A stretch of 64,000 nt of DNA from Marinomonas foliarum (GTDB lineage Bacteria > Pseudomonadota > Gammaproteobacteria > Pseudomonadales > Marinomonadaceae). How positions within the stretch are numbered: the first letter of the stretch is position 1; each line of letters starts with the position of its first letter. The notes under the pieces are model-generated. The model was not told the origin of the DNA. It was given only the letters and a program-made list of their open reading frames with translations, and did not search any database. Positions 45,261 through 54,716 of the stretch are shown one piece after another. The stretch is taken from the NCBI RefSeq assembly GCF_003337275.1, contig NZ_QPJQ01000003.1, forward strand, positions 62,001 to 126,000, given 5' to 3'. Made by a program: the position numbers and the translations under genes.

Positions 45261-46472
45261 TTAGCTTTTTAATTCAGACAGCTCTTCACTGAACCAAATT
45301 TTGCGTTTAAATCGTGGGTTTTTAGAAGACATATCGATCTTGTAAGGATTCGGCTCGTGAGTTTGTGGCAAATCAAGAATGTTGCAAAGCTCTTGAGCAA
45401 GCCATTTCTCTACCTTTAGTACGACCATTTTCTTACGTAGACGGCCTTGCTCATCACGGTTCAAAATCGTAGGTAGGGTGTTTAGCGTTAAAATTTCACC
45501 GATCGCAGGATGCGCCATACGCTCACGTCCTTCATCGCTGGCATAAAAATGCGATACCGCAAACACCATACGCTCAGGATTGATCTGCTGTAAAAATTGG
45601 CATGACTTCACAACAGTAGAGCCTGTGCGAACCATGTCGTCGAACAATACAATGCTCGCACCATCCAGACCGTCGAAAGTATGTTCGCTTTCTTTATGAA
45701 GCGTGATTTCTACTTTGCGTTCAGCTGTGCGATCTTTATCAAGCATGATGAATTTTGCTTTGCTAAGACCCAGTGTTCTGAACATTTCTTTAACGAAGTC
45801 GCGGGCGCCTTTGTCTGGTGCGCATAGCACCAAACCTTCACCGTCTTCGCCATAGTTCAAAATGTTTGAATTCAATAAGTAATGAGCGTAAATCTCATAA
45901 GGGATTAAGTTATGGAAATCGCCTTCAAAGACGTCATTAAAGATCTTTTGCACAGAATCAGAATGGTTATGGATGGTCATTACCGTATCCACACCAGACA
46001 GCTTCAATAGTTGTGCATAAAGCTTCGCAGTGAAGGGCTGTCCGTCAAACTTCTTAACATCGTTGATGTCACGCTCGAAGCTGGTTTCACCTAGGCTTTG
46101 ATGAGGGCCACGGTCTTGTGCGCTGTAGAATAAATCTGGTTCAACCAAGATAACGCGATCAGCACCATTTTCTTTTGCGGCGCGAGCGATAATTAGGTTG
46201 GACATGGCTAATTCTTGGCGGCTTTTTACATGACTGCCAGTACTGACGATGATGACAGCTTTACCCTTAAGTTTGCGGCCAATGTTTTCGAAATCTGCTT
46301 CGTCAGAAATAAAACGAGGGCAAAATTCAGAGTTCATGAATTGCTTCATACTGATCAGATCAGCGATGTCTTCGTGCTGGCCCATTGCATAGGCAACATC
46401 AATAGCAAAGGGATTATCAGAAGAGTTACTAACAACTACGACATTAGTTGACTGGCTGGTCGACAAAGTCAT
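45261..46472 (-). CDS. Divergent ribose-phosphate pyrophosphokinase-like protein
   Basis: 403 aa, about 90 longer than ordinary PRPP synthetase. The fold order is kept: RVILVEPDLFYSAQDR (canonical P-Y-ARQDR) near 107-121, TIHNHSD at 167 in place of DLHAxQ, CAPDKGARDF near 217, KDRTAERKVEI near 246, and the PRPP loop LFDDMVRTGSTVV at 277-289. The C-terminus carries an extra basic tail. AAGGA precedes the ATG. Activity as PRPP synthetase or as a phosphoribosyltransferase relative cannot be separated by sequence alone; no NAD-salvage gene is beside it. Confidence 0.8.
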   Translation of the reverse strand: MTLSTSQSTNVVVVSNSSDNPFAIDVAYAMGQHEDIADLISMKQFMNSEFCPRFISDEADFENIGRKLKGKAVIIVSTGSHVKSRQELAMSNLIIARAAKENGADRVILVEPDLFYSAQDRGPHQSLGETSFERDINDVKKFDGQPFTAKLYAQLLKLSGVDTVMTIHNHSDSVQKIFNDVFEGDFHNLIPYEIYAHYLLNSNILNYGEDGEGLVLCAPDKGARDFVKEMFRTLGLSKAKFIMLDKDRTAERKVEITLHKESEHTFDGLDGASIVLFDDMVRTGSTVVKSCQFLQQINPERMVFAVSHFYASDEGRERMAHPAIGEILTLNTLPTILNRDEQGRLRKKMVVLKVEKWLAQELCNILDLPQTHEPNPYKIDMSSKNPRFKRKIWFSEELSELKS

Positions 46473-46693
46473 GAGGTTTCCTTAACTAAGGGTATGGGAA
46501 TTTGCGCTGATTTTAATACTTGTGGGCGTATTTCGATAGGGCTGATTGAGGAAAAAGGCATTTTTATGTCGATCTAATGAAGCCTTACTTTTTCTTTAGC
46601 CAAAAACGAAGGGAAAAATTAACTCTATCGTCAGTAATGATAGGGATTCTCAGTTGTGTCCGCTCTCTAATAAGTGCCTTTTTACTAGAAACA

Positions 46694-47638
46694 TTATTCC
46701 ATTTGCATTTCGGGTAAGTGGTGAGCTATTGGGTGGTCCAAAGTAACGCTGTATTTTTTACGAAACTGCATGGGGGCGACATCAAAGCTTTGTTTAAATT
46801 TTTTAGAAAAATAGGTGGAGCAGTTGAATCCACTTGCGTAGGCAATATCGGCGATTTGTCGGCTAGTTTCGGTTAACAATAGTGCTGATTGTCTTAGCCG
46901 ATAATTCAATAAGTAGCTGTTAGGAGAGCTGCCCAACGCATTACGAAATATACGATAGCACTCACTTTCACTAATGCTTGCTGCTTGGCTGATATCGGCA
47001 ATGGAAATGCGTTCATCATAATGGCCATGAATAAAATTGAGTAACGTTTGTACTCTTCTTTCATTCGTTCTCGAAGCATTCTTTGAAGAGGTGATGTCTT
47101 GATGGTTCGTACAGAAAATATGCCAAAATTTCATTAAGGCTATATTCATATAGAATTCGCGATCAGAGCGCTTCTCATCCCATACCTTGAAAGCACTCGC
47201 TAACTCATGAATGACTTGTTGGTGCCAGGCTTTTTCTGTAGAAAATTTATAGAACATGAGTTCTTTGTTATTAATAACCGGAAGTACATGCTTTTTATAA
47301 ATGAGCCCAAAATCGCCACCCCCGAGTATTTTCGGGCTGAATACCACATTGAGTATACGGCAATCTTCAGTTCCATGGTTCGTCAGCTTGTGTAGGGTGT
47401 TCGCGTTGATAAAGATCATTTCACCAGTTTTTACAATGTCACTGGTATTGAGACATTCGACTTTAGTAGCCCCTTCGATAACCAATACGACTTCAATTTC
47501 ATCGTGCCAATGCCATGGAACTTCGCCACCAAAAAAATGGGAAAAACGTTCGTCATAAGATCCACAGGGAAAGTCATGGCTACCATGAGTAGTCAGTTCT
47601 TTGCCATTTTTTTCTGTTTCAATTTTATAAATTTGCAT
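46694..47638 (-). CDS. AraC-family transcriptional regulator
   Basis: 314 aa. An N-terminal cupin-type ligand domain (~35-110, HWHDEIEVVLVIEGATKV, GEMIFINANTLHKLTN) precedes a C-terminal pair of helix-turn-helices (~205-300) with ISIADISQAASISESECYRIFRN and the hallmark IADIAYASGFNCSTYFSKKFKQ. Divergent from an MFS transporter 131 bases away, its likely target. The ligand is unknown. Confidence 0.92.
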   Translation of the reverse strand: MQIYKIETEKNGKELTTHGSHDFPCGSYDERFSHFFGGEVPWHWHDEIEVVLVIEGATKVECLNTSDIVKTGEMIFINANTLHKLTNHGTEDCRILNVVFSPKILGGGDFGLIYKKHVLPVINNKELMFYKFSTEKAWHQQVIHELASAFKVWDEKRSDREFYMNIALMKFWHIFCTNHQDITSSKNASRTNERRVQTLLNFIHGHYDERISIADISQAASISESECYRIFRNALGSSPNSYLLNYRLRQSALLLTETSRQIADIAYASGFNCSTYFSKKFKQSFDVAPMQFRKKYSVTLDHPIAHHLPEMQME

Positions 47639-47769
47639 GGCATCACTTAGTAAAGTTGTTTGGTGACGTTGTTTCGATAGAATCGTTATATTTTAAGGAA
47701 GTATATATCTATATTCAAAATCAATTAGGCAGTATTGTTTTAAAAAATCATATATAGGTCAAGATTGTC

Positions 47770-48936
47770 ATGCTATTGCTTTTTATTATTTACATCGCTT
47801 TTATCAGTTTAGGATTACCTGATGCTGTACTTGGGTCATCGTGGCCAGTAATGAGGAGCGACTTAAATGCCTCGATGGAATTTGCGGGTGTCATTTCTCT
47901 CATTATTAGTGCTGGTACCGTTCTTTCTAGTCTTTATGTGACAAAAGCAATTAACTGTTTTGGGATTGGAAAAGTCGTCGCAATCAGTGTTTTGCTGACA
48001 GCCATCGCATTACTTGGTTTTAGTATGTCCAATGTGGCTCTAGCGCTTGTATTTTTGGCTATTCCTTTGGGTCTTGGGGCGGGTGCAGTGGATGCTGCAT
48101 TAAACAACTTCGTGGCTTTGCATTACAAAGCTAAACACATGAATTACTTGCATTCATTCTGGGGTGTGGGGGCGACGGCAGGTCCACTATTAATGGCGAA
48201 TTACCTGACCCTCAGTGAAGGCTGGCGTGATGGCTATGTAACAATCGCTGTAGTGCAATTTTTGCTCGTTATTTTACTCTTTTCCTCCCTGCCACTGTGG
48301 AAGAAGTTTGCTGTTAAATCTTTAGAAAGCAATGACACTAGTGGGGCGTTAGTCTCGAATACGACCGCCTTGAAAATTACAGGCGTTCCATTGCAAATGG
48401 CGGTGTTCTTTTGCTATTGCTCGATAGAAATGAGTACTGGATTGTGGGCAGCAAGTTATCTCACGACACAAAGAGATGTCTTGGCTGCCGATGCCGCGTT
48501 CTGGGTCGCTATGTATTATTTGGGGATTACGGCTGGGCGGTTTGCCTGTGGCGTCATTGCTGAAAAAATTACCGAAGAAGCTCTAATACGAGCTGGCGTG
48601 TTCATTATCTTATTGGGTTGTATATTACTGGCTCTGCCGTTCTTTGATGGACTAGCAAAAATGGGCTTGATATTGATTGGACTCGGTTGCGCACCTATCT
48701 TTCCTAATACCCTTCAAATGACCCCAAAACGTTTTGGCTCGGCTGCATCACAAACCATTATAGGCTTATCTATGGCCTCCGCTTATATAGGAATTATGAT
48801 AGTTCCGCCAGTGCTAGGTGGTGCCGCAACAGCCTTCACTTTCGCGTCATTGCCGGCGATATTAGTCTTTCTTTCTGTCGTTATATTAGTGACAACTGAG
48901 CGATTACGACGTTACAGCAATACTTCTTTACGTTAA
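47770..48936 (+). CDS. MFS transporter (FucP/sugar-type)
   Basis: 388 aa with 12 predicted helices. The start MLLLFIIYIAFISLGLPDAVLGSSWP, GLGAGAVDAALNNFVALHY and HSFWGVGATAGPLL resemble fucose-permease-type MFS carriers. It is followed 17 bases later by a 74-aa HTH protein, probably cotranscribed. Expression is probably controlled by the divergent AraC regulator. The substrate is not readable. Confidence 0.88.
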   Translation: MLLLFIIYIAFISLGLPDAVLGSSWPVMRSDLNASMEFAGVISLIISAGTVLSSLYVTKAINCFGIGKVVAISVLLTAIALLGFSMSNVALALVFLAIPLGLGAGAVDAALNNFVALHYKAKHMNYLHSFWGVGATAGPLLMANYLTLSEGWRDGYVTIAVVQFLLVILLFSSLPLWKKFAVKSLESNDTSGALVSNTTALKITGVPLQMAVFFCYCSIEMSTGLWAASYLTTQRDVLAADAAFWVAMYYLGITAGRFACGVIAEKITEEALIRAGVFIILLGCILLALPFFDGLAKMGLILIGLGCAPIFPNTLQMTPKRFGSAASQTIIGLSMASAYIGIMIVPPVLGGAATAFTFASLPAILVFLSVVILVTTERLRRYSNTSLR

Positions 48937-48953
48937 TAACTAAGAGCGACGTA

Positions 48954-49178
48954 ATGATGAGCTTCGAGAATAGGAAAAGCATTCAGCGACAACAAACCAT
49001 ACTGCTGTTGTTAGCATTGGATGGAAAAGTATTCTCTGAGACGTTAAAGCAGCGATTTAATGTGTCGGATAACATCATTTACAACGACATGATTTATCTA
49101 GAAAAAGCGGGTTTGTTAAAACGTATTGACGCTGGGGCTGTTGTTGTAGAAGCGTATTCGGAGCTAGAAGAAAAGTAG
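48954..49178 (+). CDS. Small winged-helix protein
   Basis: 74 aa. It consists of little more than a DeoR-like helix-turn-helix: QTILLLLALDGKVFSETLKQRF, then NVSDNIIYNDMIYLEKAGLLKRI, with a short acidic tail. No effector domain. It is encoded 17 bases after the MFS gene. It could be an accessory DNA-binding protein or a remnant of a longer regulator; there is no frameshift evidence for the latter. Two adjacent ATGs (48954, 48957) are possible starts. Confidence 0.7.
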   Translation: MMSFENRKSIQRQQTILLLLALDGKVFSETLKQRFNVSDNIIYNDMIYLEKAGLLKRIDAGAVVVEAYSELEEK

Positions 49179-49235
49179 TTATTATTTTTTCTTATTCACC
49201 GTCAAATTTTAAGAGTGATGAAGATACAGAAATAA

Positions 49236-49271
49236 AAGCCAAGCCTAACAAAACACCACAAGGCTTGGCTT
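49236..49271. terminator. Hairpin between HTH gene and tetR
   Basis: AAGCCAAGCCT / AGGCTTGGCTT with a 14-base loop, between convergent genes. On the minus strand TTTTATTTC follows, so it fits tetR best. Confidence 0.72.
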
Positions 49272-49341
49272 CAATATATTAATTTTCCTCTAAAAATATC
49301 GACCATCGAGCCTCAGACTTCTAATAACTATTTAGAAAAAA

Positions 49342-49881
49342 TTATTTGGCGATACTGTATTTTTGATTTTCCAACATAGCAACCAGTAGTATGTTCGCGC
49401 TAGTTGCTGCCTGCTCGCCTAGGACTGGCCAGCTTTGCACTATGCCTTCATGTAACAATAATAACTGAGCTTTTATTGTGGGAATGCCTGCTGCTTCTGT
49501 CATCCGTTCTGCTACTTCCTTCTTATGACGCTCTAACATAGACCGAATTGGCTCACTATTTGGATATGAGACAACTGCGTTATGGAAGAGACATCCTTCT
49601 GACGAATTCTCATGCATCCATTGACTAACTCTATAAAATATCTCGAATGGGACTTCATCTCTTTTAGCCGATAAATCAGTAAAGAGATGATTGAGATAAC
49701 GAGCATGACGATACTCTAGTGCCATTATGATCATAGCTTCTTTTGAAGGGCAGTATTTATAGAGTGTGCGCAAGCTAACTTGTGCAGCATCCCGTAACCC
49801 ATCGACACCCAGTTCGGTAAAACCATTTTTAGCAAAAGCTTGTTCGAGCCCTGCTGCTATTTTCTCATGTGTTTTGTTCAT
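49342..49881 (-). CDS. TetR-family transcriptional regulator
   Basis: 179 aa from the ATG at 49881; a TTG at 49890 would add 3 residues. The N-terminal helix-turn-helix is GLEQAFAKNGFTELGVDGLRDAAQVSLRTLYKYCPSK, and a C-terminal ligand domain contains ESSEGCLFHNAV. Divergent from the quinone-reductase gene. An imperfect 19-base inverted repeat between them is the probable operator. Inducers are probably electrophiles or quinones, by analogy only. Confidence 0.9.
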   Translation of the reverse strand: MNKTHEKIAAGLEQAFAKNGFTELGVDGLRDAAQVSLRTLYKYCPSKEAMIIMALEYRHARYLNHLFTDLSAKRDEVPFEIFYRVSQWMHENSSEGCLFHNAVVSYPNSEPIRSMLERHKKEVAERMTEAAGIPTIKAQLLLLHEGIVQSWPVLGEQAATSANILLVAMLENQKYSIAK

Positions 49882-49891
49882 ATTTGACAAT

Positions 49892-49935
49892 GTAAAACGA
49901 TCTCTCTACTATTTCAAGTAGAACGATAGTTTTAC
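49892..49935. promoter_or_regulatory. Probable TetR operator
   Basis: Left arm GTAAAACGATCTCTCTACT (49892-49910) and the complement of the right arm, 49917-49935, agree at 16 of 19 positions. The 6-base centre is ATTTCA. It lies just upstream of tetR and between the divergent genes, the place for a shared operator. Confidence 0.65.
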
Positions 49936-50035
49936 TTTTGCTTAATAACAACGAAAATTTTCTTAGTAACGTTTAGTTAGTGCTAGTACAAGACGCTAAT
50001 TCGATACTTTCTATCATTATTTTTGAGGTGACTTT

Positions 50036-50701
50036 ATGAACATATTGACGATTTTTTCACATCCATTTAGAGATAAATATCCAGCGGCTGTCATGGATGC
50101 GTTTCATGGGCCAATCATCAACGCGGGCCATTCAATTGATATATTAGACTTACATCGTGAAGGATTTGATCCCCGATTTACTGAAGAGGATCATGCTTGT
50201 TTCTGGGGAGGAGAGCTTCCAGCCGAGATCGCAGAGATGCAGCACAGAGTGGCAAAAGCAGATCAACTTGTGTTTGTTTTTCCTGTTTATTGGTGGAGCA
50301 TGCCAGCATTGATGAAGGGATGGATTGAGCGAGTTTTTACCGTTGGTTGGGCATACCAATATGGTAAAAGCGTTGAAGACCGCGGCAAAGAAAATCTTAA
50401 TGGCCTTCTTACGAATCTCCCTACGCTATTGTTAGGAGTGGGAGGTTCAAAAAAAGCGACGTATGAAAAATATAATTATGAAGAAGCCATGAAGGTTCAA
50501 ATTGACCTTGGAATTTTTTCGTATAGTGGCGTAACGGATGTTGAGAGCCATTTAATTTATGATGTAGAAGGTGAAATTAACGTTCCCAATCGAAAGCAGG
50601 GGTTGTTGTTTGCAAAAGAATTGGGTGAAGGTTTTATTGCCCCAAGCCGGAAACAAAGAAACGCTAAGGAAGAGTTCTTGGTGAAAAAATCGTTAGCCTA
50701 G
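50036..50701 (+). CDS. NAD(P)H quinone oxidoreductase, flavodoxin-like
   Basis: 221 aa, flavodoxin_2 fold. FSHPFRDKYPAAVMDAF is the FMN-phosphate loop, and QLVFVFPVYWWSMPALMKGWIERVFTVGWAY is the signature of the KefF/MdaB/NQO group. The C-terminus is a basic tail. It is under the probable control of the divergent TetR and ends at a terminator. Two-electron reduction of quinones is the usual role. Confidence 0.9.
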   Translation: MNILTIFSHPFRDKYPAAVMDAFHGPIINAGHSIDILDLHREGFDPRFTEEDHACFWGGELPAEIAEMQHRVAKADQLVFVFPVYWWSMPALMKGWIERVFTVGWAYQYGKSVEDRGKENLNGLLTNLPTLLLGVGGSKKATYEKYNYEEAMKVQIDLGIFSYSGVTDVESHLIYDVEGEINVPNRKQGLLFAKELGEGFIAPSRKQRNAKEEFLVKKSLA

Positions 50702-50737
50702 CTAATAGTGAAGTTGTTACCTTTTTAAAGTTAAAAG

Positions 50738-50786
50738 TATGGTGTTTATGAAGTTGTTAGAGGGACGAGTAAACACCATATTTTTT
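50738..50786 (+). terminator. Terminator of the quinone reductase gene
   Basis: Perfect 11-bp arms TATGGTGTTTA and TAAACACCATA with a 21-base loop, followed by six T. Confidence 0.82.
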
Positions 50787-50799
50787 CCAAACAAGCTGA

Positions 50800-52326
50800 C
50801 TACCGCGCCTCACATTGTTGATAACAACTCGGTTTCCTCGGGCAAACGGCGCCACGAGAGCAAATCAATCTCGCGTCGTTGTCTATGCCTCGTTCGACCC
50901 AGTTGATGTTTAAAATCTTCGCCACACTCATCAGGTCTTTTTTGATGCTTCTCGGAATCTGTGAGGAACCGCCTCTGGTTACGCAGGCTTCCCGTAAATC
51001 TGCCGCAATTGAAAGGGCGTCTTTGCCTTGGGCATCAATAGCTGGGTTTAAATCGATGCCGGAGCAAAGTACGTGATTGTTGCCTGCAAGATCTTGTACT
51101 TTGATCGATTCACAAGCGTAAATTCGCGGTTCGTCGCCGACATTAAGAATCGATATTTGTGCGGATGTGCCAGTGCTAGGTTCGCTGATTTTGCGAAATA
51201 CAGACCAGTGCTGACAAGGATCTTCCACCATGCTCATGTTGCCCCAAGGTAAGGGAATACCATTACCTCGATACACGGCTTTGAGTTTACCCGGTGCGTA
51301 AGCATCAAAATAATGCCAATGGGGATAAGGCGACGCTGCTGTCATACGACGCATGGTGACCGATTCTGAAACACCCGCCAGTTGCGCGGTATTAATTTCG
51401 TAGCCGTTGCGATCCAGCATTTGTCGAAAGGGCACTTTTGGGCAAAGCAGAGCACCCGCAAAGAAGCTGCATTCGAAGTCTCGCCAAGCGTACAAAATAT
51501 CCTGAGCATCCATACCAGATGATTGTATTTTGGATGACTTAGCCTGCAATGGGGATATTTCATTTCGCCCTGTGACCAAGACGTTTTTCATGCCGTCTTT
51601 GTCGTGCAATACCGTGTGACCAATATGCACTGCGAGATTGTATTTTAATCGTTGTGGTTGGGCTTTCATGATTTGGTTGATGTAAATAGTGCTCGGCGGA
51701 TCAAAAAAAGACGTCACCACATGGCTTTCACTGATGCCCATCTCTTGTAATACCGCTAACGGCGTCTTGCGAAACCATTTAATCTGCAAGCCCATTTGCT
51801 TGGTGATGGCAACAATCTCATCAAGGCTCAATGGCAAACGTTTGAGTCCCACTTCTTCCGCCGCGCGTTCTAGATCAGGGAAATGGTTTTGATGGTGTTC
51901 TTGGTGGGCGCGAATCAATAAATGCGCAAATTGTCGACCGCTGGTGCCCGTTTGGGAAAGCATCTCTGGAATGGCGATTTGCAGTATTTCTTTGGAAAAC
52001 AAAAAGTTCGGCTCTAGGGCCATCCCATCGATGCCACCACCGGAACCTTTGGAAGGCGTAATGGCCTCTTCTTCCGGAATATCATCTAGGAACCATTCGA
52101 CTTCTTTCTGAAAAACGCTGGCGATGACTTCCAATACGTCTTCACTGGGGATACGTTTCCCCCTTTCTATCATGGATAAATAAGACACTGATGGGGCCGA
52201 TTCTGCGTCTATTTTAATGCACCGTGCCGACAGGTCTTCCATCGTCAAACGGTTGCGTTTACGCAGGTTGCGGATTTTTGTTCCCAAAAAATGGGCTTTG
52301 CGATTGAGGCTATTTTTATTTTTCAT
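50800..52326 (-). CDS. XRE-family regulator with DUF3612 (glyoxylate-shunt regulator)
   Basis: 508 aa. The N-terminal XRE helix-turn-helix spans ~12-80 (LGTKIRNLRKRNRLTMEDLSARC, SVSYLSMIERGKRIP). A large C-terminal region (~95-500) is of the DUF3612/ScfR-like kind; HIGHTVLHDK and several Cys near the end (CSRGAVCPRKPSCYQQC) could bind a metal or cluster. Divergent from glcB-aceA with palindromes between, so it probably controls the glyoxylate shunt in response to acetate or fatty acids, as ScfR/RamB-type proteins do. The family call is from memory. Confidence 0.78.
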   Translation of the reverse strand: MKNKNSLNRKAHFLGTKIRNLRKRNRLTMEDLSARCIKIDAESAPSVSYLSMIERGKRIPSEDVLEVIASVFQKEVEWFLDDIPEEEAITPSKGSGGGIDGMALEPNFLFSKEILQIAIPEMLSQTGTSGRQFAHLLIRAHQEHHQNHFPDLERAAEEVGLKRLPLSLDEIVAITKQMGLQIKWFRKTPLAVLQEMGISESHVVTSFFDPPSTIYINQIMKAQPQRLKYNLAVHIGHTVLHDKDGMKNVLVTGRNEISPLQAKSSKIQSSGMDAQDILYAWRDFECSFFAGALLCPKVPFRQMLDRNGYEINTAQLAGVSESVTMRRMTAASPYPHWHYFDAYAPGKLKAVYRGNGIPLPWGNMSMVEDPCQHWSVFRKISEPSTGTSAQISILNVGDEPRIYACESIKVQDLAGNNHVLCSGIDLNPAIDAQGKDALSIAADLREACVTRGGSSQIPRSIKKDLMSVAKILNINWVERGIDNDARLICSRGAVCPRKPSCYQQCEAR

Positions 52327-52330
52327 TTTT

Positions 52331-52350
52331 GTAAAATTTACACTGTGTAA
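52331..52350. promoter_or_regulatory. Overlapping palindromes upstream of the DUF3612 gene
   Basis: GTAAAATTTAC (52331-52341) and TTACACTGTGTAA (52338-52350) are both perfect palindromes and overlap by four bases. They begin 5 bases from the regulator start codon. A related TTGTGAAATTTTATC follows to the right. Candidate autoregulatory operator. Confidence 0.55.
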
Positions 52351-52469
52351 TTCTTATTGTGAAATTTTATCTTAGTCGGGCATAGACTATAAATCAAGCA
52401 ATCGAAAGAGAGATCAAGCGAATTGCTAACCCTAAGAATCAGAGTGATAAGAGAAAGAAGGAAAGCGAG

Positions 52470-54656
52470 ATGAATATGCCCCAAGCGAAAAATAACAGTG
52501 TGATTCATCCAGGGTTTTGCCACTTCATCAATGAAGAAGTGCTGCCACTTCACGCTATCGAACCAACCAAATTTTGGCGCGACCTTGAGCAGCTGATTGC
52601 TGATCTATCACCAATTAATCGTCAACTATTGGCCACTCGTGACCAGATGCAACAACAAATTGATCAATGGCACCTTGATCATAAAGACCAAGTCATGGAC
52701 ACAAAGGCTTATGAAGCCTTCTTACGTGAGATTGGTTACTTGGTTAAAGAGGGCGACGATTTCACCATTACCACAGCGAACGTGGACGACGAAATTGCTC
52801 ACTTGGCAGGGCCTCAATTGGTGGTGCCAGTCAAGAACGCACGTTTTGCGCTGAATGCCGCCAATGCTCGTTGGGGCAGTTTGTATGATGCTTTTTACGG
52901 CACGGATGTGATCACCAAAACAGACGAGCTAGCGACAGGCAAAGCCTATAACCCAGTTCGTGGCGAAGCGGTGATTGCCAAAGCCAAAGACTTTTTAGAT
53001 GAGGTGTTTCCGCTCGAGTCTGGTTCTCACAAAGACGTGATCAGCTACGTGGTTTATTACCATCATTTATTGGCATTTTTCCAAGATGGAAGCCAAACCG
53101 GTTTACAGCAACCTTGCCAGCTGGTGGCGGTAAATGGTCAGCGTAGTGAGCCTGAAGCCGTATTACTGAAAAATAACGGCTTACACGTAGAAATCCAGTT
53201 TGATCGTAACGGTAAAAACGGTGTGAAAGACCCAGCTAATATCAATGACATTCTTATTGAGTCAGCTCTAAGCACCATTATGGACTGTGAAGATTCCGTG
53301 GCGGCCGTTGATGCCGAAGACAAAATTGACGTGTACCGCAATTGGCTTGGCCTAATGCAAGGCACGCTAGAAGCTCGCTTCGAAAAAGATGGGCAGACGC
53401 AAACGCGCCGCATGAACCCAGACCGTATTTTTACGGACTTAGACAATCAAGAATACCGCTTACATGGCCGTTCTTTGTTGTTGATTCGCAATGTCGGTCA
53501 CTTGATGGAATGTGACTTGATGCAAGACGAACTGGGTAACTTTGTGCCTGAAGGCATTATTGATGCGGTCGTAACAAGCTTGATTGCCGCATTAGATTTG
53601 CTGCCTACAGCAGGCGAACAGCAGAAAAAAATGAGCAATAGCCGAACTGGCAGCATTTATATCGTTAAGCCCAAGATGCACGGCCCAGAAGAGGTAGCGT
53701 TTAGCTGTGAGTTATTTGCTCGAGTAGAGCAGATGCTTGGCTTACCAGAAAACACCATCAAGATCGGCATTATGGACGAAGAACGCCGTACGACCTTGAA
53801 TTTGAAAGAGTGTATTCGTCAGGCGAAATCTCGGGTGTTTTTCATCAATACGGGGTTTCTGGATCGAACTGGTGACGAGATTCACACCAGTATGCAAGCG
53901 GGCGCTTTCTTGCCAAAAGATCAGATTAAAACTCAGCCTTGGATTCAGGCTTATGAAAATCGCAACGTCGACATAGGCTTGCAGTGTGGTTTGCCTGGCA
54001 AAGCACAAATTGGCAAAGGAATGTGGGCCATGCCAGATGAAATGGCAGCGATGATGGCGGCGAAAGTAGCCCATCCGAAAGCGGGCGCGAATACGGCTTG
54101 GGTGCCATCACCAACCGCGGCGACTTTACATGCATTGCATTATCACCAAGTGGATGTGTTTGAAGTGCAGGAGCGACTAAAAAATCGTCCGAAAGCGAGC
54201 CTAACAGATTTACTAACCATCCCGACGATTCCAAGCAATTTGACCTTGTCGCAGCAAGTGATTGAACGAGAAATCGAAAACAACGTTCAAGGTTTATTGG
54301 GCTATGTGGTGCGCTGGATTGAAGCGGGCGTGGGGTGTTCGAAAGTGCCTGACATTAACAATGTGGGTTTGATGGAAGACCGTGCCACCTTGCGAATTTC
54401 CAGTCAGCACCTGGCGAACTGGTTACTGCATGGAATCTGTAGCAAAGAGCAAATTGATGAGGTGATGCAACGCATGGCATTGGTGGTAGATGAACAAAAT
54501 AAAGCCACCGAGGGATATCGTCCAATGGCGAAAAATGCCAATAGTGTCGCTTTTAAAGCCGCGCAGGATTTGATCTTCAAAGGTGCTATTCAACCTAACG
54601 GTTATACAGAGCCCTTGCTACATGCCTACCGAATACAGGTAAAGGACACGCACTGA
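52470..54656 (+). CDS. glcB: Malate synthase G
   Basis: Condenses glyoxylate with acetyl-CoA to malate. At 728 aa it is the long G isoform, not the ~530-aa A form. Features include [65 protein letters not shown] and [13 protein letters not shown] (catalytic Arg/Asp region). AAGGA precedes the ATG. It forms an apparent operon with isocitrate lyase, 60 bases downstream. Confidence 0.97.
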   Translation: MNMPQAKNNSVIHPGFCHFINEEVLPLHAIEPTKFWRDLEQLIADLSPINRQLLATRDQMQQQIDQWHLDHKDQVMDTKAYEAFLREIGYLVKEGDDFTITTANVDDEIAHLAGPQLVVPVKNARFALNAANARWGSLYDAFYGTDVITKTDELATGKAYNPVRGEAVIAKAKDFLDEVFPLESGSHKDVISYVVYYHHLLAFFQDGSQTGLQQPCQLVAVNGQRSEPEAVLLKNNGLHVEIQFDRNGKNGVKDPANINDILIESALSTIMDCEDSVAAVDAEDKIDVYRNWLGLMQGTLEARFEKDGQTQTRRMNPDRIFTDLDNQEYRLHGRSLLLIRNVGHLMECDLMQDELGNFVPEGIIDAVVTSLIAALDLLPTAGEQQKKMSNSRTGSIYIVKPKMHGPEEVAFSCELFARVEQMLGLPENTIKIGIMDEERRTTLNLKECIRQAKSRVFFINTGFLDRTGDEIHTSMQAGAFLPKDQIKTQPWIQAYENRNVDIGLQCGLPGKAQIGKGMWAMPDEMAAMMAAKVAHPKAGANTAWVPSPTAATLHALHYHQVDVFEVQERLKNRPKASLTDLLTIPTIPSNLTLSQQVIEREIENNVQGLLGYVVRWIEAGVGCSKVPDINNVGLMEDRATLRISSQHLANWLLHGICSKEQIDEVMQRMALVVDEQNKATEGYRPMAKNANSVAFKAAQDLIFKGAIQPNGYTEPLLHAYRIQVKDTH

Positions 54657-54716
54657 AAACGAATTAATTGTTAAGAATTTGTACCCATTTAAACAACCTA
54701 AAGAGTGAGAAGAGCC

